A stretch of 64,000 nucleotides of DNA from Antribacter soli (GCF_021568775.1 NZ_JAKGSG010000054.1:1-64000); one strand, 5' to 3'. Counted from the first letter of the stretch, positions 33,305 through 42,082 are shown. Notes: generated by a model not told the origin, from the letters alone. Translations and numbers: made by a program.

Positions 33305-33724
33305 GTGGAGCCTCGGGAGCGAGCAGCTTGGGTGCAGGTGGTGGTCGCGCCGGCCGGGTGGGCGGTGTACGTGGTGCTGCTGCTGGTGAGGGCGGGGGAC
33401 GAGGTGCTCGTCGAGACGGGCTACTGGGACCTGGTGGCCTGGGCGATCGGCGGGGCGGTCGTGGTCTCGTTACTGGCGACGTTGGCCGTCGGCGGGTTCG
33501 ACGGCGCGAAGCCCGACTTGCGTGACCGGGAGATCGACGGCCGGGCGCAGCAGATCGGCAACTCGCTGCTGGTCGCCGGCGCGCTGGTGGCGATGGTGCT
33601 GGCGATGGTCGACGTCGACGGCTTCTGGATCGCCAACACCCTGTATCTGACGTTCGTGTCGTCAGGGCTGCTCGCCTCGATCGCGCAGATCGGCTTCCGG
33701 CGGGGGGGAGTGCCCGGATGGTGA
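33305..33724 (+). CDS. Small four-helix membrane protein, first gene of an XRE-regulated operon
   Basis: This 139-residue integral membrane protein has about four helices (VQVVVAPAGWAVYVVLLLV, LVAWAIGGAVVVSLLATLAV, LLVAGALVAMVLAMV and ANTLYLTFVSSGLLASIAQI) with a conserved-looking DLRDREIDGRAQQIGN loop. The GTG at 33305 was chosen because it follows a G-rich site and directly precedes the charged N-terminus. The open frame upstream runs through the operators. Its end overlaps the XRE gene by seven bases. Membrane proteins paired with a YgzD-type XRE regulator are common in Gram-positives, but their function is unknown. Confidence 0.78.
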   Translation: MEPRERAAWVQVVVAPAGWAVYVVLLLVRAGDEVLVETGYWDLVAWAIGGAVVVSLLATLAVGGFDGAKPDLRDREIDGRAQQIGNSLLVAGALVAMVLAMVDVDGFWIANTLYLTFVSSGLLASIAQIGFRRGGVPGW

Positions 33725-33942
33725 GGCCGCCGACCCGCGTCACCAACCGGATCAAGGACCTGCGCACCGAGCGCGCGGTCACCCAGGCAGAGCTGGCGGC
33801 CCGGCTCGGCGTCACACGGCAGACGGTCATCGCTATCGAGCAGGGGCGGTACTCGCCCACGCTCGAGCTGGCCTTCCAGATTGCACACGTCTTCGGCGCA
33901 CGGCTCGACGACGTCTTCGGTTATCTCCAGGAGGAACGATGA
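33718..33942 (+). CDS. XRE-family transcriptional regulator (YgzD/Cro-like, 74 residues)
   Basis: This minimal Cro/CI-type DNA-binding protein is almost only a helix-turn-helix: RIKDLRTERAVTQAELAARL, then GVTRQTVIAIEQGRYSPTLE, then ALQIAHVFG-like packing and DDVFGYLQEE. Such regulators usually repress their own operon. The start ATG overlaps the membrane-protein stop by seven bases, and its stop overlaps the oxidoreductase ATG by four, so all three are coupled. The twin GAATTC-centred palindromes upstream of the operon are its likely operators. Confidence 0.92.
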   Translation: MVRPPTRVTNRIKDLRTERAVTQAELAARLGVTRQTVIAIEQGRYSPTLELAFQIAHVFGARLDDVFGYLQEER

Positions 33943-34904
33943 GAGCCATCACGCAGGATGTCTACGGCGGGCCCGAGGTGCTCCGCCTCGAAGACGTCGA
34001 GGTGCCCGAGCCCGGGAAGGGGCAGGTGCGCGTGCGGGTGCTGGCCGCCGCGCTCGACGCCGGGATCTGGCACCTGACCACGGGACGGCCACCCATCGCG
34101 CGGCTCGGCCTCGGGCTGACCCGGCCGCGCAGCCGCGTGTCCGGCCAGGAGCTTGCCGGCGTCGTCGACGCGGTGGGTCCCGGCGTGACGCGGTGGGCCG
34201 TCGGGGACCGGGTGTTCGGGCAGGGGTCGGGTGCGTTCGCCGAGCACGCGCTCGCACGGGAGGACAGGCTCGCGGCGCTGCCCGACGGCGTCCCGCCCGA
34301 GGCCGCCGCGACGCTCGCCGTCTCCGGGTCCACGGCCCTGATCGCGGTGCGCACCGGTCGGGTCACGGCGGGGCTGCGCGTCCTGGTGATCGGGGCGGGC
34401 GGAGGGGTCGGGTCCTTCGCCGTGCAGATCGCCAAGGCGCTCGGCGCGTCGGTGACCGGGATGGCGAGCGGCGGAAAGGCGGAACTGGTGCGGGGGCTGG
34501 GGGCTGACCGGTTCGTCGACTACACGACCGAGCGGTTGGACTCGGCCGGCGTTCACGACGTCGTGATCGACACCGCCGGGAACCGGCCCCTGGGGGAGGT
34601 CCGGCGGCTCCTCGTGCCTGGCGGCACGGCCGTGCTGGTGGGTTCGGGTGTCGCCACGGCGGGCTGGCTCGCTGGGCTGGGGCGGATGATCGCCAGCGGA
34701 CCGGTCTCGTTGTTCGTGCCGCAGCGCCTGGTCGGCTTCTTCGGGGTGACCCGTTCCGCAGACCTCGCCGACCTCGCCGCGATGGTGGTCGACGGCCGGA
34801 TCGTGCCGACGGTCGGGCGGGTCGGTGGCCTGGAGGACGTGCCCGACGCCCTCGCCGAGCTGGGCCGTGGCCATGCGACGGGCAAGGCTGTTTTCGTGCC
34901 GTAG
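33939..34904 (+). CDS. Zinc-independent MDR alcohol dehydrogenase / quinone oxidoreductase-like
   Basis: This 321-residue NADPH-dependent medium-chain reductase has the N-terminal GroES-like domain with SGQELAGVVDAVGPGVTRWA near residue 68 and the Rossmann block RVLVIGAGGGVGSFAVQIAK near 147. The zinc-binding Cys/His set of alcohol dehydrogenases is absent, which places it with quinone oxidoreductases (QOR/CryZ-like). It reduces quinones or enones in the family. It is the last gene of the XRE operon, has a four-base overlap with the regulator, and is followed by a strong terminator. Confidence 0.92.
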   Translation: MRAITQDVYGGPEVLRLEDVEVPEPGKGQVRVRVLAAALDAGIWHLTTGRPPIARLGLGLTRPRSRVSGQELAGVVDAVGPGVTRWAVGDRVFGQGSGAFAEHALAREDRLAALPDGVPPEAAATLAVSGSTALIAVRTGRVTAGLRVLVIGAGGGVGSFAVQIAKALGASVTGMASGGKAELVRGLGADRFVDYTTERLDSAGVHDVVIDTAGNRPLGEVRRLLVPGGTAVLVGSGVATAGWLAGLGRMIASGPVSLFVPQRLVGFFGVTRSADLADLAAMVVDGRIVPTVGRVGGLEDVPDALAELGRGHATGKAVFVP

Positions 34905-34908
34905 GCAA

Positions 34909-34942
34909 GGGCGGCTGCTCCGGAGGTCCGGAGCAGCCGCCC
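34909..34942. terminator. Strong bidirectional hairpin terminator
   Basis: A perfect inverted repeat with 16-base arms (GGGCGGCTGCTCCGGA and its complement) lies between the convergent oxidoreductase (ends 34904) and cellulase (ends 34956) genes. It has no T-tract, but its position and strength fit a shared terminator. Confidence 0.85.
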
Positions 34943-34955
34943 GCGTCGGGCCCCA

Positions 34956-36392
34956 CTACGCAGAGCGCGTCCATTGCTGGGTCGTGGCCGCCGCGTCACA
35001 GCTCGTGAGCAGGAGCCCCCAGGAGTCCGCCGGGGTCGCCAAGCACAGGGTCGGATCGGCGACGCTGCTGATCGTCGCGTCGGCATTGAGCTCCCACTGC
35101 TGCTCGGGCGTGCCCGCGCAGTCGGCGATGACGAGCGTGCCACCGACCGTGAGTGTGCCGCTCGGCGCGACGCACATGTCGCCGTAGACCGTGAGCTGCC
35201 GGTCCGCGGTCCAGTTGAACGACTGGTTGCCGCCCCCGTTGCAGTACCAGAGGCCGAGCCCTGTGCCGGTCGTCGTCGAGAAGCCCGGCACGTCGACGCA
35301 GATGTCGGACCCGCCACTGCTGTGGTGGACACTGACGAGCGGCGCACCCGGCGGTGCGGGCGGCAGGTCGTTCAGGACCTCGTTCTTGAGCAGTCTCCAG
35401 CCCCACTGGATCTGGGCCAGCCCCGAGGCGTTGGTGACCTCGAGGTCGCCGTCGCCGACGACCTCGGTCAGCGTGTAGGCGTCGCCCGTGCGCAGGCCGG
35501 GCCAGTAGACGATCCCGATGCCCTGCTCCCTTGCGACCTCCGTCAGCGCGCCGAGGTACGAGGTGTAGACGTCCCCCTCGTGGTTGCCGTAGTTGAGGCC
35601 AGTGGTCATCGGCGAGCCGGCCTCGCTGACGATCGTGCGCCAGCCGTACTCGCCGAGGCGTGGGAGCAGGTTTGCCTTCCACTCGTCCTCGGTCGTGTGG
35701 TTGGCCCAGAACCCGTAGAAGTGCAGCGAGAGCAGCGTCCCCTTCAGCTCCTCGGCCGCGCCGACGCCCGTGACGTTGTCGTTGTAGCCAGTCCCCGAGA
35801 TGATCACGCGACCGCGGGGCACGTCGTCGTGGTCATCGAGCCAGCCCGCGGTCAGGTCCACCCACGAGTCGAGGGAGTAGCCGAACGGCTCGTTCATGGG
35901 CTCGAAGTACACCTTTGGGTTCTGCCCGTACTCCGCCACGACCGTGTCCCACATCGCGTCGAAGGCGGCGGGGTCGTCGGCCCTGCCGTCCTTGGCGTTG
36001 TCCGCCTCCCAGTAGCTGAGGATGACCTTGAACCCGTTGTCCGTAGCGGCGTCGATGGCGCCCTGGTACGAGTCCCACCACTCGGTGCCGACGCTCGAGG
36101 TGTTGATCGGTAGCCGCACCGTGTTGGCGCGCACCTCGTGCCGCAGCTCGAGGAGGATGTCGGTCGACTTGATGTACGTCGTGCGGTAGTCGTCCTCCGT
36201 GCTCAGACCGGAGGGCACCACCTCGTCGTCCGCGTAGTTGTCGCGCGGGTCTGCCCAGTTGACCCCGCGGAACTCGCCGGTGCCGGCCGGTCCGACCGAC
36301 GGGACGCCCGCAGCGGGACCGGGAACCACCGCCACCGCCGCCGCGAGGAGGCCGACGGCCGCCAGGGCGCCGGTCCGGATTGCTCGTGTCAT
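34956..36392 (-). CDS. Secreted GH5 glycoside hydrolase (cellulase-type) with ricin-like CBM
   Basis: This 478-residue secreted enzyme has a Sec signal (ALAAVGLLAAAVAVVPGPAAG, residues 9-29). The GH5 barrel spans about 40-345, with acid/base Glu168 in YFEPMNEPFGY and nucleophile Glu257 in TIVSEAGSPM. A C-terminal ricin-type beta-trefoil (about 352-478) carries QxW-like ends (NGGGNQSFNW, TPEQQWEL, ATTQQW). Such enzymes hydrolyse beta-1,4-glucans or mannans outside the cell and the trefoil binds the polysaccharide. The ATG at 36392 starts a basic MTRAIRTG signal. A LacI-type operator lies about 75 bp upstream. The stop is close to a terminator shared with the convergent operon. Confidence 0.9.
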   Translation of the reverse strand: MTRAIRTGALAAVGLLAAAVAVVPGPAAGVPSVGPAGTGEFRGVNWADPRDNYADDEVVPSGLSTEDDYRTTYIKSTDILLELRHEVRANTVRLPINTSSVGTEWWDSYQGAIDAATDNGFKVILSYWEADNAKDGRADDPAAFDAMWDTVVAEYGQNPKVYFEPMNEPFGYSLDSWVDLTAGWLDDHDDVPRGRVIISGTGYNDNVTGVGAAEELKGTLLSLHFYGFWANHTTEDEWKANLLPRLGEYGWRTIVSEAGSPMTTGLNYGNHEGDVYTSYLGALTEVAREQGIGIVYWPGLRTGDAYTLTEVVGDGDLEVTNASGLAQIQWGWRLLKNEVLNDLPPAPPGAPLVSVHHSSGGSDICVDVPGFSTTTGTGLGLWYCNGGGNQSFNWTADRQLTVYGDMCVAPSGTLTVGGTLVIADCAGTPEQQWELNADATISSVADPTLCLATPADSWGLLLTSCDAAATTQQWTRSA

Positions 36393-36467
36393 GGGACTCC
36401 GATCTGGGGGCGCGTCGCTGCGCCGCCGTCCGAGGGCCTCGAGGTGGCCAGTGCCAGCCCGAGGCCG

Positions 36468-36483
36468 ATGTTTACGCAAACAT
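36468..36483. promoter_or_regulatory. LacI-type operator upstream of the cellulase gene
   Basis: ATGTTTACGCAAACAT is a near-palindrome with a central CG, the typical form of LacI-family operators. It lies 76 bp upstream of the cellulase ATG. It differs from the operator found in front of the LacI gene at 40948, so another LacI protein may be the ligand. Confidence 0.55.
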
Positions 36484-36663
36484 GGCACGTCGACCCGTGG
36501 TTGCGCAAGAACGCTTCGCCGCGCTGCAGGCCACTGCGGTCTTGCTGAACCGCCCGGAGTTCTGCAGAGGGATCGAGAGCGCCTCCACAAGACCCGGGGC
36601 GGTTCAGCACACAGGGAGTTGATCCCGACAACGGCACAGGTCAGGTGTCGTGTGAGCGGCCGG

Positions 36664-37644
36664 TCATCGGGCCGGCAATGTCCGGTTGTGGTCGGTGGGG
36701 GCGAGTTCGCGGACCAGCCGTCCGCCGGCCACGGTGACGGGCATCGGATCGCTGATGGTGCCGACGAAACCGCCGTCCGGGTCGTCGTGGTGGAAAGCGA
36801 GCAGCACCCATTGCCCGTCACGGCGGCGCACCAGCTTGCCGCTGTACAGGCTGGAGTCCGTGAGCTGCTGCGCGGCCGCCACGTCGAACGGCCCGAGCAC
36901 GGAGGCCGCGGGCGCCACCCAGACACCACCCGTCGTGCCGACGGCACGGCCGGCCGCCATGTCCGGTGCCAGGCACGAGAACAGCAGCACCGGCACGCCG
37001 TCGACCACCTCGGCCTGCATGACCTCGAGCTGGCCGAAGCCCCGCCCGGGCTCGGTGAGCGGCGCCCGCAGCTCCCAGGTCCGCAGGTCGGGCGACCAGG
37101 CGTGCCCCACGACGCCCCGGTCGTCCGCCGGACCGGTGCGGCCGCGCGCGGTGACGAGCATGTGCCAGCCGTCCCCGTCCGGGTCCGGGAGCACCCACGG
37201 GTCGCGGAACGCCTCGTCGTGCCAGTGGCCGTCGGCGAGCGTCTCGTACCAGCGCGCGTCCGCCTCCAGCACCGGGTTCTCCGGTGCCTTGCGCCAGGCC
37301 ATCAGGTCCGATGACGTCGCGTAGCCGATCCGCTGCACGTTTCCGGCGGGCGTGAGGGTGGCGCCGGTGTAGAAGAGGAACCAGGTGCCGTCGGGGTGCC
37401 TGACAACAGAACCCGTCCACGTCGCCAGGTCGTCCCAGGCGGGCGCGTCGGAGCGCACGAGGGCGTCCGGCACGCGTGTCCAGTGCACGAGGTCGTCGGA
37501 GACGGCGTGGCCGATCGACGCGCGGTAGTGGCGCGCGTCCGGCTCATGCAGGGCGCGGGACGCGTACAGGAAGAACAGGTGGTGCCGCTCGCCGTCGTCG
37601 GCGAACCAGAAGTCCCACACCCAGGAGTCGGGAAGGGTGAACAT
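36664..37644 (-). CDS. GH32/GH68-clan five-bladed-propeller glycosidase
   Basis: This 326-residue protein lacks a signal peptide and is probably cytoplasmic. It is a beta-propeller glycosidase of the fructosidase clan. Evidence is the opening WVWDFWFADDGERHHLFFLY (nucleophile Asp in the W-D block near residue 11), WTGSVVRHPDGTWFLFYTGA near 95, FRDPWVLPDPDGDGWHMLV near 146 (the RDP transition-state motif) and QLEVMQAEV near 208 (acid/base Glu). It likely hydrolyses an imported fructose- or arabinose-containing oligosaccharide. It sits four bases after the permease gene of a CUT1 importer, so it is the intracellular enzyme of that locus. Confidence 0.85.
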   Translation of the reverse strand: MFTLPDSWVWDFWFADDGERHHLFFLYASRALHEPDARHYRASIGHAVSDDLVHWTRVPDALVRSDAPAWDDLATWTGSVVRHPDGTWFLFYTGATLTPAGNVQRIGYATSSDLMAWRKAPENPVLEADARWYETLADGHWHDEAFRDPWVLPDPDGDGWHMLVTARGRTGPADDRGVVGHAWSPDLRTWELRAPLTEPGRGFGQLEVMQAEVVDGVPVLLFSCLAPDMAAGRAVGTTGGVWVAPAASVLGPFDVAAAQQLTDSSLYSGKLVRRRDGQWVLLAFHHDDPDGGFVGTISDPMPVTVAGGRLVRELAPTDHNRTLPAR

Positions 37645-37647
37645 GTA

Positions 37648-38547
37648 TCAACCTTTCACGCCGCTGGCGGCGACGCTGCTGACGAACGCGCGCTGGAAGG
37701 ACAGGAACACGACCAGGACCGGCAGGGTGATGAGCGACGTGTACGCCATGACCTCGCCCCAGGCCGTGTTGAGCTGGAAGAAGTACTGCATGCCGACCAT
37801 CACCGGGCGCAGCTCCTCCTGCTGGACCACCATCAGCGGCCAGAGGTACTGGTTCCACGCGGGCAGGAACGTGAGGATCGCGACCGTCGCGAACGCCGGC
37901 CCGGCCAGCGGCACGATGATCTTGCGGTAGATCGTGAACCAGCCGGCGCCGTCGATGCGGGCCGCCTCGTCGAGCGATTTCGGGATCGTCGAGAAGTACT
38001 GGGTGAACAGGAAGATCGAGAAGGCGTTCGCGATGAACGGGACGATCTGCACGTGGTAGGAGTTCAGCCAGCCGAAGTCGTACTTGAGCAGCCCGCCCTC
38101 CCACACCAGGGTCGGGAGCTTCGAGACCCAATAGACCATGGGCACCGCGATCGTCTCGAAGGGCACGATCAGCGTGGCGATGACGAGCGCCAGCACGAGC
38201 CCGCGCCCCCGCCACTCGAGGCGCGACAGGGCGAACCCGCACATGCTGTTGACGATCAGCCCGAGCCCGACGATCAGCACGGTCACCAGGACCGAGTTGA
38301 ACAGGAAGCGACCGACCGGGACGCGGTCGAAGACGCCGGCGTAGTTGTCGAGGCCGATGTCGCCGACCGGCAGGAAGGCCCGCAGCGACGTCACGTCGGT
38401 GAGGATCTGGGCGTCGGGCTTCAGGCTCGAGACGAACATGAAGACCAGCGGGAACAGGAAGAACACGGCGAGCGCCGCCATGGTGACGTAGGACCAGACC
38501 CGCCGGTGACGGCGAAGGTGCTGCTCGCTCTGGATCACGACTGTCAT
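37648..38547 (-). CDS. CUT1 sugar ABC transporter permease (MalG-like)
   Basis: This 299-residue inner-membrane permease has six hydrophobic segments. The first is VWSYVTMAALAVFFLFPLVF near residue 17. The cytoplasmic EAA loop DEAARIDGAGWFTIYRKIIV near 193-212 docks with a shared MsmK/MalK-type ATPase. No ATPase gene is in the cluster, as is usual for CUT1 importers that share one. It is four bases from its partner permease upstream and four from the glycosidase downstream, forming one operon. It is a MalG/carbohydrate type by position and loop. Confidence 0.93.
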   Translation of the reverse strand: MTVVIQSEQHLRRHRRVWSYVTMAALAVFFLFPLVFMFVSSLKPDAQILTDVTSLRAFLPVGDIGLDNYAGVFDRVPVGRFLFNSVLVTVLIVGLGLIVNSMCGFALSRLEWRGRGLVLALVIATLIVPFETIAVPMVYWVSKLPTLVWEGGLLKYDFGWLNSYHVQIVPFIANAFSIFLFTQYFSTIPKSLDEAARIDGAGWFTIYRKIIVPLAGPAFATVAILTFLPAWNQYLWPLMVVQQEELRPVMVGMQYFFQLNTAWGEVMAYTSLITLPVLVVFLSFQRAFVSSVAASGVKG

Positions 38548-38550
38548 GGC

Positions 38551-39513
38551 TCAGTCCTCGTCTCGGGTCAGGTAGCGCTGGACCAGGGCGATGACCAGGA
38601 CGATCACGAAGAAGATCAGCGAGATCGTGGCTCCGTAGCCCGTCTCCTGCTCCCGGTAGCCCTTGCGCACGGCGTGGTAGACGAGCGTGGTCGTCGAGTT
38701 CACCGGGCCGCCCTGCGTCATGACGTCGACCTGGACGAACAGCCCGAGCGCCGCGATCGTGATCGTCACCAGGACGAAGACCATCGTCGAGCGCAGCCCC
38801 GGCCACGTGACGTTCGTGAACTGCTGCCACGGTGAGGCGCCGTCCATACGGGCGGCCTCGTACAGCTCCTCGGGGATCGTCTGCAGCCCCGAGAGCCAGA
38901 TGAGCATGTGGAACCCGACGGCCTGCCAGATCGACAGGACGATGATCGCGCCGAGCGCCGTGCTGGGGTTGTTGAGCCAGGCTGTGCCCTGCCAGGCGCC
39001 GAACGTGACCGTGTCGATGAAGGAGTTGATCAGCCCGTCGCTCTGGTACATGAACTTCCAGAGGATCGACACGACGACGATCGACGTGACGACCGGGACG
39101 AAGAAGATGACCCGGAACGCGGTGACACCGCGGACCTTCTGGTTCACGAGCACGGCAAGCGCGAGGCCGAGCGCTGCCTGGACGGGTACCACGACCGCGG
39201 CGAAGACGAACGTGTTGAGCGTCGAGCGCAGGAACACCGGGTCGGCCGTGAAGGCGCGCACGAAGTTGTCCAGCCCCACGAACCGCGGCGGGTTCGGGGA
39301 GATCAGGCGCGCGTTGGTGAACGACAGCCCGAATGCGAGCAGGACCGGGATCACGAGGAACAGCAGGAGCAGGATCAGCGCCGGGGACGCCATCGCGAGG
39401 CCGGTCCGGCGCTCGCGGCGACCGGCCGTCGAGCGGCGGGTGCGGGCGCGGGTGTGGGCGCGGGGCAGTTGTTGCCTGGCTGGTGCGGCGGGCGCCGTGA
39501 GGGAGGTTGTCAT
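38551..39513 (-). CDS. CUT1 sugar ABC transporter permease (MalF-like)
   Basis: This 320-residue inner-membrane permease begins at ATG 39513 (MTTSLTAPAAPARQQL) behind a short site. The N-terminus is Arg-rich and cytoplasmic, followed by GLAMASPALILLLLFLVIPV near residue 37 and five further helices. The EAA loop ELYEAARMDGASPWQQFTNV near 215-234 is intact. It works with the MalG-like partner and the lipoprotein encoded just upstream. Its length is shorter than E. coli MalF (514) but normal for UgpA/MsmF-like permeases. Confidence 0.93.
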   Translation of the reverse strand: MTTSLTAPAAPARQQLPRAHTRARTRRSTAGRRERRTGLAMASPALILLLLFLVIPVLLAFGLSFTNARLISPNPPRFVGLDNFVRAFTADPVFLRSTLNTFVFAAVVVPVQAALGLALAVLVNQKVRGVTAFRVIFFVPVVTSIVVVSILWKFMYQSDGLINSFIDTVTFGAWQGTAWLNNPSTALGAIIVLSIWQAVGFHMLIWLSGLQTIPEELYEAARMDGASPWQQFTNVTWPGLRSTMVFVLVTITIAALGLFVQVDVMTQGGPVNSTTTLVYHAVRKGYREQETGYGATISLIFFVIVLVIALVQRYLTRDED

Positions 39514-39580
39514 GGTGTCGGCTCCGTCCGGGCATGGGACGGCCGCGCACGGCCGCCCCACGCCCCTCAGAACGGTCGGC

Positions 39581-40870
39581 TCAGAAGCCGTATCCGTCGT
39601 TCGACTCGATGTTGGTGTCGATCTCCTGGACCGCGCCGTCGAGCGTCGACTGCACGTCCGCGCCGTTCATGATGTCCTTGGCCGCCTTCTCGAAGGTCGA
39701 GGAGATCACGGGGTACGCCGGGGTCTCCGGCCGGGCCAGCGCGAACTTCTGGGACAGCTCGACGAACGGGCGCAGGGCGCCGTCCGGGCCGAAGTTCGCG
39801 GACAGCGCCTCGGCGCCGGCCGTGGCCGGGATGACCACCTGCTTGTCGCTGAAGGCCGCGATGTACTCGTCCTGGAAGCTGAACTCGAGGTAGGCGCGGG
39901 CCCCCTCGGGCGACTCGCACGTCGACGAGATGCCCCACTGCCACGAGCCGCCGCCGATCTTGGGGCCGGTCCCGAAGTCCGGCGGGGGCAGGATCAGCAG
40001 GTCGTCACCGACCGCCTCCAGGGAGTCCATCGCGTTCCAGACCCCGGTGTAGGCGAGCGCGGCCTTGTCGGTGTTGAACTCCTCGTTGCCGATGGTGCCG
40101 TCGGAGCTCGTCCAGCCCTTGGCGAAGGCGTCCTGGAACCAGGTGAAGAACTCCACCGCCTCCGGCCCGTTGAGGGCGCCCTCGGCGGACAGGTAGGTGT
40201 CGCGGTCGATCTCGTCGCCGCCCGCGCTCTGCAGCATCGGGGAGTACGCGTACGACCACCACTCGCCCTGGTCCTCGGCGCCGATGTCCAGCGGCGTCTC
40301 GTAGCCGGCGTCCTTGAGCGTGGCCAGGGCCGCGTTGAACTCGTCGACCGTCCACGGCTCGTCGACCGTCGGGATGCGGATGCCGTTGGCGTCCAGCACC
40401 GACCTGCGCGCGAAGACCGACAGTGCGGCGTCCCAGTAGCCGGCGCTGTAGATCTCGTCCTGGTAGGAGCCGACGACGGTCGGCAGCAGCGCGTCGGTGA
40501 TCTCGGTGGGCAGCCCGAGCGGCTGGATGTACTCGGCCCAGGCCCAGTTCGGGACGATCGGGCCGTCCATGTCGAGCAGGCACGGCAGGTCGCCCGCCGC
40601 GGCCGCCGCGACGATCGCGTCGTTGTACGCCCCCTGCGGGAACGACTCCTCGACGACCTCGTACTCGTCCTGCGACGCGTTGAAGTCGGCGATGATCTGC
40701 TCGTAGACCTCCAGCTCGGCGGGGTTGCCCGCCGAGTGGGTCCACATGGTCAGCTGCACGCGTCCGTCGTCGGACGTGGTGGGGCCCCGGCCCGCCTGCC
40801 CGCACGCGGTGAGGGCGACGGTACCGACCGTGGACATGGCTACGATCTTCATGAGGGGTCTGCGGTTCAT
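39581..40870 (-). CDS. Sugar-binding lipoprotein of the CUT1 importer
   Basis: This 429-residue extracellular solute-binding protein (family 1) is anchored by a lipobox. MKIVAMSTVGTVALTACGQ places the modified Cys near residue 23. The mature protein begins with VQLTMWTHSAGNPAELEVYE, the standard first strand and helix. Trp- and Tyr-rich segments such as WWSYAYSPMLQSAGG line the likely sugar site. The ATG at 40870 is preceded by GAGAGGAACC. Transcription continues into both permeases and the GH32-type enzyme. A divergent-facing palindrome and the LacI gene lie directly upstream, and LacI control is likely. Confidence 0.92.
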   Translation of the reverse strand: MNRRPLMKIVAMSTVGTVALTACGQAGRGPTTSDDGRVQLTMWTHSAGNPAELEVYEQIIADFNASQDEYEVVEESFPQGAYNDAIVAAAAAGDLPCLLDMDGPIVPNWAWAEYIQPLGLPTEITDALLPTVVGSYQDEIYSAGYWDAALSVFARRSVLDANGIRIPTVDEPWTVDEFNAALATLKDAGYETPLDIGAEDQGEWWSYAYSPMLQSAGGDEIDRDTYLSAEGALNGPEAVEFFTWFQDAFAKGWTSSDGTIGNEEFNTDKAALAYTGVWNAMDSLEAVGDDLLILPPPDFGTGPKIGGGSWQWGISSTCESPEGARAYLEFSFQDEYIAAFSDKQVVIPATAGAEALSANFGPDGALRPFVELSQKFALARPETPAYPVISSTFEKAAKDIMNGADVQSTLDGAVQEIDTNIESNDGYGF

Positions 40871-40919
40871 CGTGGTTCCTCTCTTGGTGCCCGACCTCCA
40901 CGTCGGGACACCGCTTCTG

Positions 40920-40937
40920 CGACCGCCTAGGCGGTCG
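40920..40937. promoter_or_regulatory. 18-bp perfect palindrome between LacI and binding-protein genes
   Basis: CGACCGCCTAGGCGGTCG is perfectly palindromic. It lies 11 bp after the LacI stop and 50 bp before the binding-protein ATG on the same strand. It may be a LacI terminator or an operator for the transporter operon. The missing T-tract slightly favours the operator reading. A smaller inverted repeat CCCGAC...GTCGGG follows at 40890-40907. Confidence 0.5.
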
Positions 40938-40947
40938 TGGGGGTGTT

Positions 40948-42006
40948 TCAGGCTCGCCGCCGGCTGGAGTTGGCTGCTGCTGCCGGCGGCGAGCTCACCG
41001 AGTCCCGACGAACGATCGGGCACGGCATTCGGTAGGTCTGGTCCGGCGTCGCGGGTGGTTCCCGGGCGCCGAGAGCGACCTCGGTCGCCCACCGCCCCAT
41101 CTCGTAGTGGGGCAGGGCGACGGTCGTCAGGGGCGGGTCCAGCTCCCCCGCAACGAGCTGTTGGTCGTCGTAGCCGACGATGGAGACGTCCCCCGGGACG
41201 TCCAGTCCGCGATGGTGCACGGCGACGTACGCCCCCGCGGCCATGCGGTCGTTGAAGCAGAAGATCGCCGTCGGCCGACGGTGCGGCGGCAGGTCGAGCA
41301 GGCGTTCCGCCGCAACCCGCCCGCTCGCGGCCGTCGTCTCCTCGCCGTGGACGTGCCAGGCCGGATCCGGTGTGATGCCCGCCTCGGCGAGCACCTCCAG
41401 ATAGGCCTGGTGGCGCAGTCCGGACGCGACGGGCGGGTTCGGCTCGGCGATGTCGACGAAGGCGATGCGCTCGTGTCCCGCGCCGACGAGCTCTCGCACC
41501 GCGGCCAGGCCCCCGGCGACCTCGTCGGGCACGACGGCCGGGTGCGTCCCGTCCGCCGGGCGGCAGTCGAGGAACACCGTCCGGTCCGGGAGGCCCTCCG
41601 GCGTCTCGACGACCTGGTGCCACATCGTGGCGTAGATCATCGCGTCGACCTGGTGGTCGACCAGCGCGCGGATCGCCTCCTGCTCCACGGCCGGGTCGGC
41701 GCCCGTGTTCACGAGGATGAGGAGGTGCCCGTGCTCCCGCGCCGCGTCCTGCGCACCGGCGAGCATCCGGCCGGCGAACGGGGTCGTCGCGATCACGTCC
41801 GAGACGAGGCCGATGGTTCGCGTCCGCTGCGTCCGCAGCCCGCGGGCGATGGAGTTGGGGGTGTAGCCCACAGCGGCCGCCGCCTCGCGCACGCGTTCAC
41901 GCGTCTCCCCGGAAATTCGCGAAGTCCGGTCGTTGAGGACGAGGGAAACGGTGCTCGTCGAAACGCCCGCGGCGGCGGCGACGTCGGAGATCCGAACGCG
42001 GGTCAT
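40948..42006 (-). CDS. LacI-family transcriptional regulator of the CUT1 locus
   Basis: This 352-residue repressor has the N-terminal HTH and hinge (RISDVAAAAGVSTSTVSLVL at residues 5-24, then GYTPNSIARGLRTQRTRTIG near 47-66). The periplasmic-binding-protein-like core includes ALVDHQVDAMIYATMWHQ near 115, IFCFNDRMAAGAYVAV near 243 and the dimer strand VSIVGYDDQQLVAGELDPPL near 269. It binds a sugar and releases DNA in the family. It precedes the transporter operon and has its own sigma70-type promoter with an overlapping operator (42031-42082), so it is probably autoregulated. Confidence 0.93.
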   Translation of the reverse strand: MTRVRISDVAAAAGVSTSTVSLVLNDRTSRISGETRERVREAAAAVGYTPNSIARGLRTQRTRTIGLVSDVIATTPFAGRMLAGAQDAAREHGHLLILVNTGADPAVEQEAIRALVDHQVDAMIYATMWHQVVETPEGLPDRTVFLDCRPADGTHPAVVPDEVAGGLAAVRELVGAGHERIAFVDIAEPNPPVASGLRHQAYLEVLAEAGITPDPAWHVHGEETTAASGRVAAERLLDLPPHRRPTAIFCFNDRMAAGAYVAVHHRGLDVPGDVSIVGYDDQQLVAGELDPPLTTVALPHYEMGRWATEVALGAREPPATPDQTYRMPCPIVRRDSVSSPPAAAANSSRRRA

Positions 42007-42030
42007 CTCGTCCTTCCCACAGCGGTGTGG

Positions 42031-42082
42031 TGATAAATCGATTGATCAGGGAGATCATGGTCCCGCTCGGGCCGCGCGTCAA
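42031..42082 (-). promoter_or_regulatory. Promoter and operator of the LacI gene
   Basis: On the minus strand TTGACG (42082-42077), a 17-bp spacer and CATGAT (42059-42054) form a good housekeeping promoter. The predicted start falls in TGATAAATCGATTGATCA (42031-42048), palindromic apart from one mismatched pair, with a central CG as in LacI-type operators. This is a classic repressor-blocks-start arrangement. Confidence 0.72.

Noticed and set aside
37396-40930. Plus-strand frames of 479 and 747 codons across the ABC importer genes
   Set aside because: They run antisense to two permeases and a lipoprotein with intact EAA loops and a lipobox. They are shadows.
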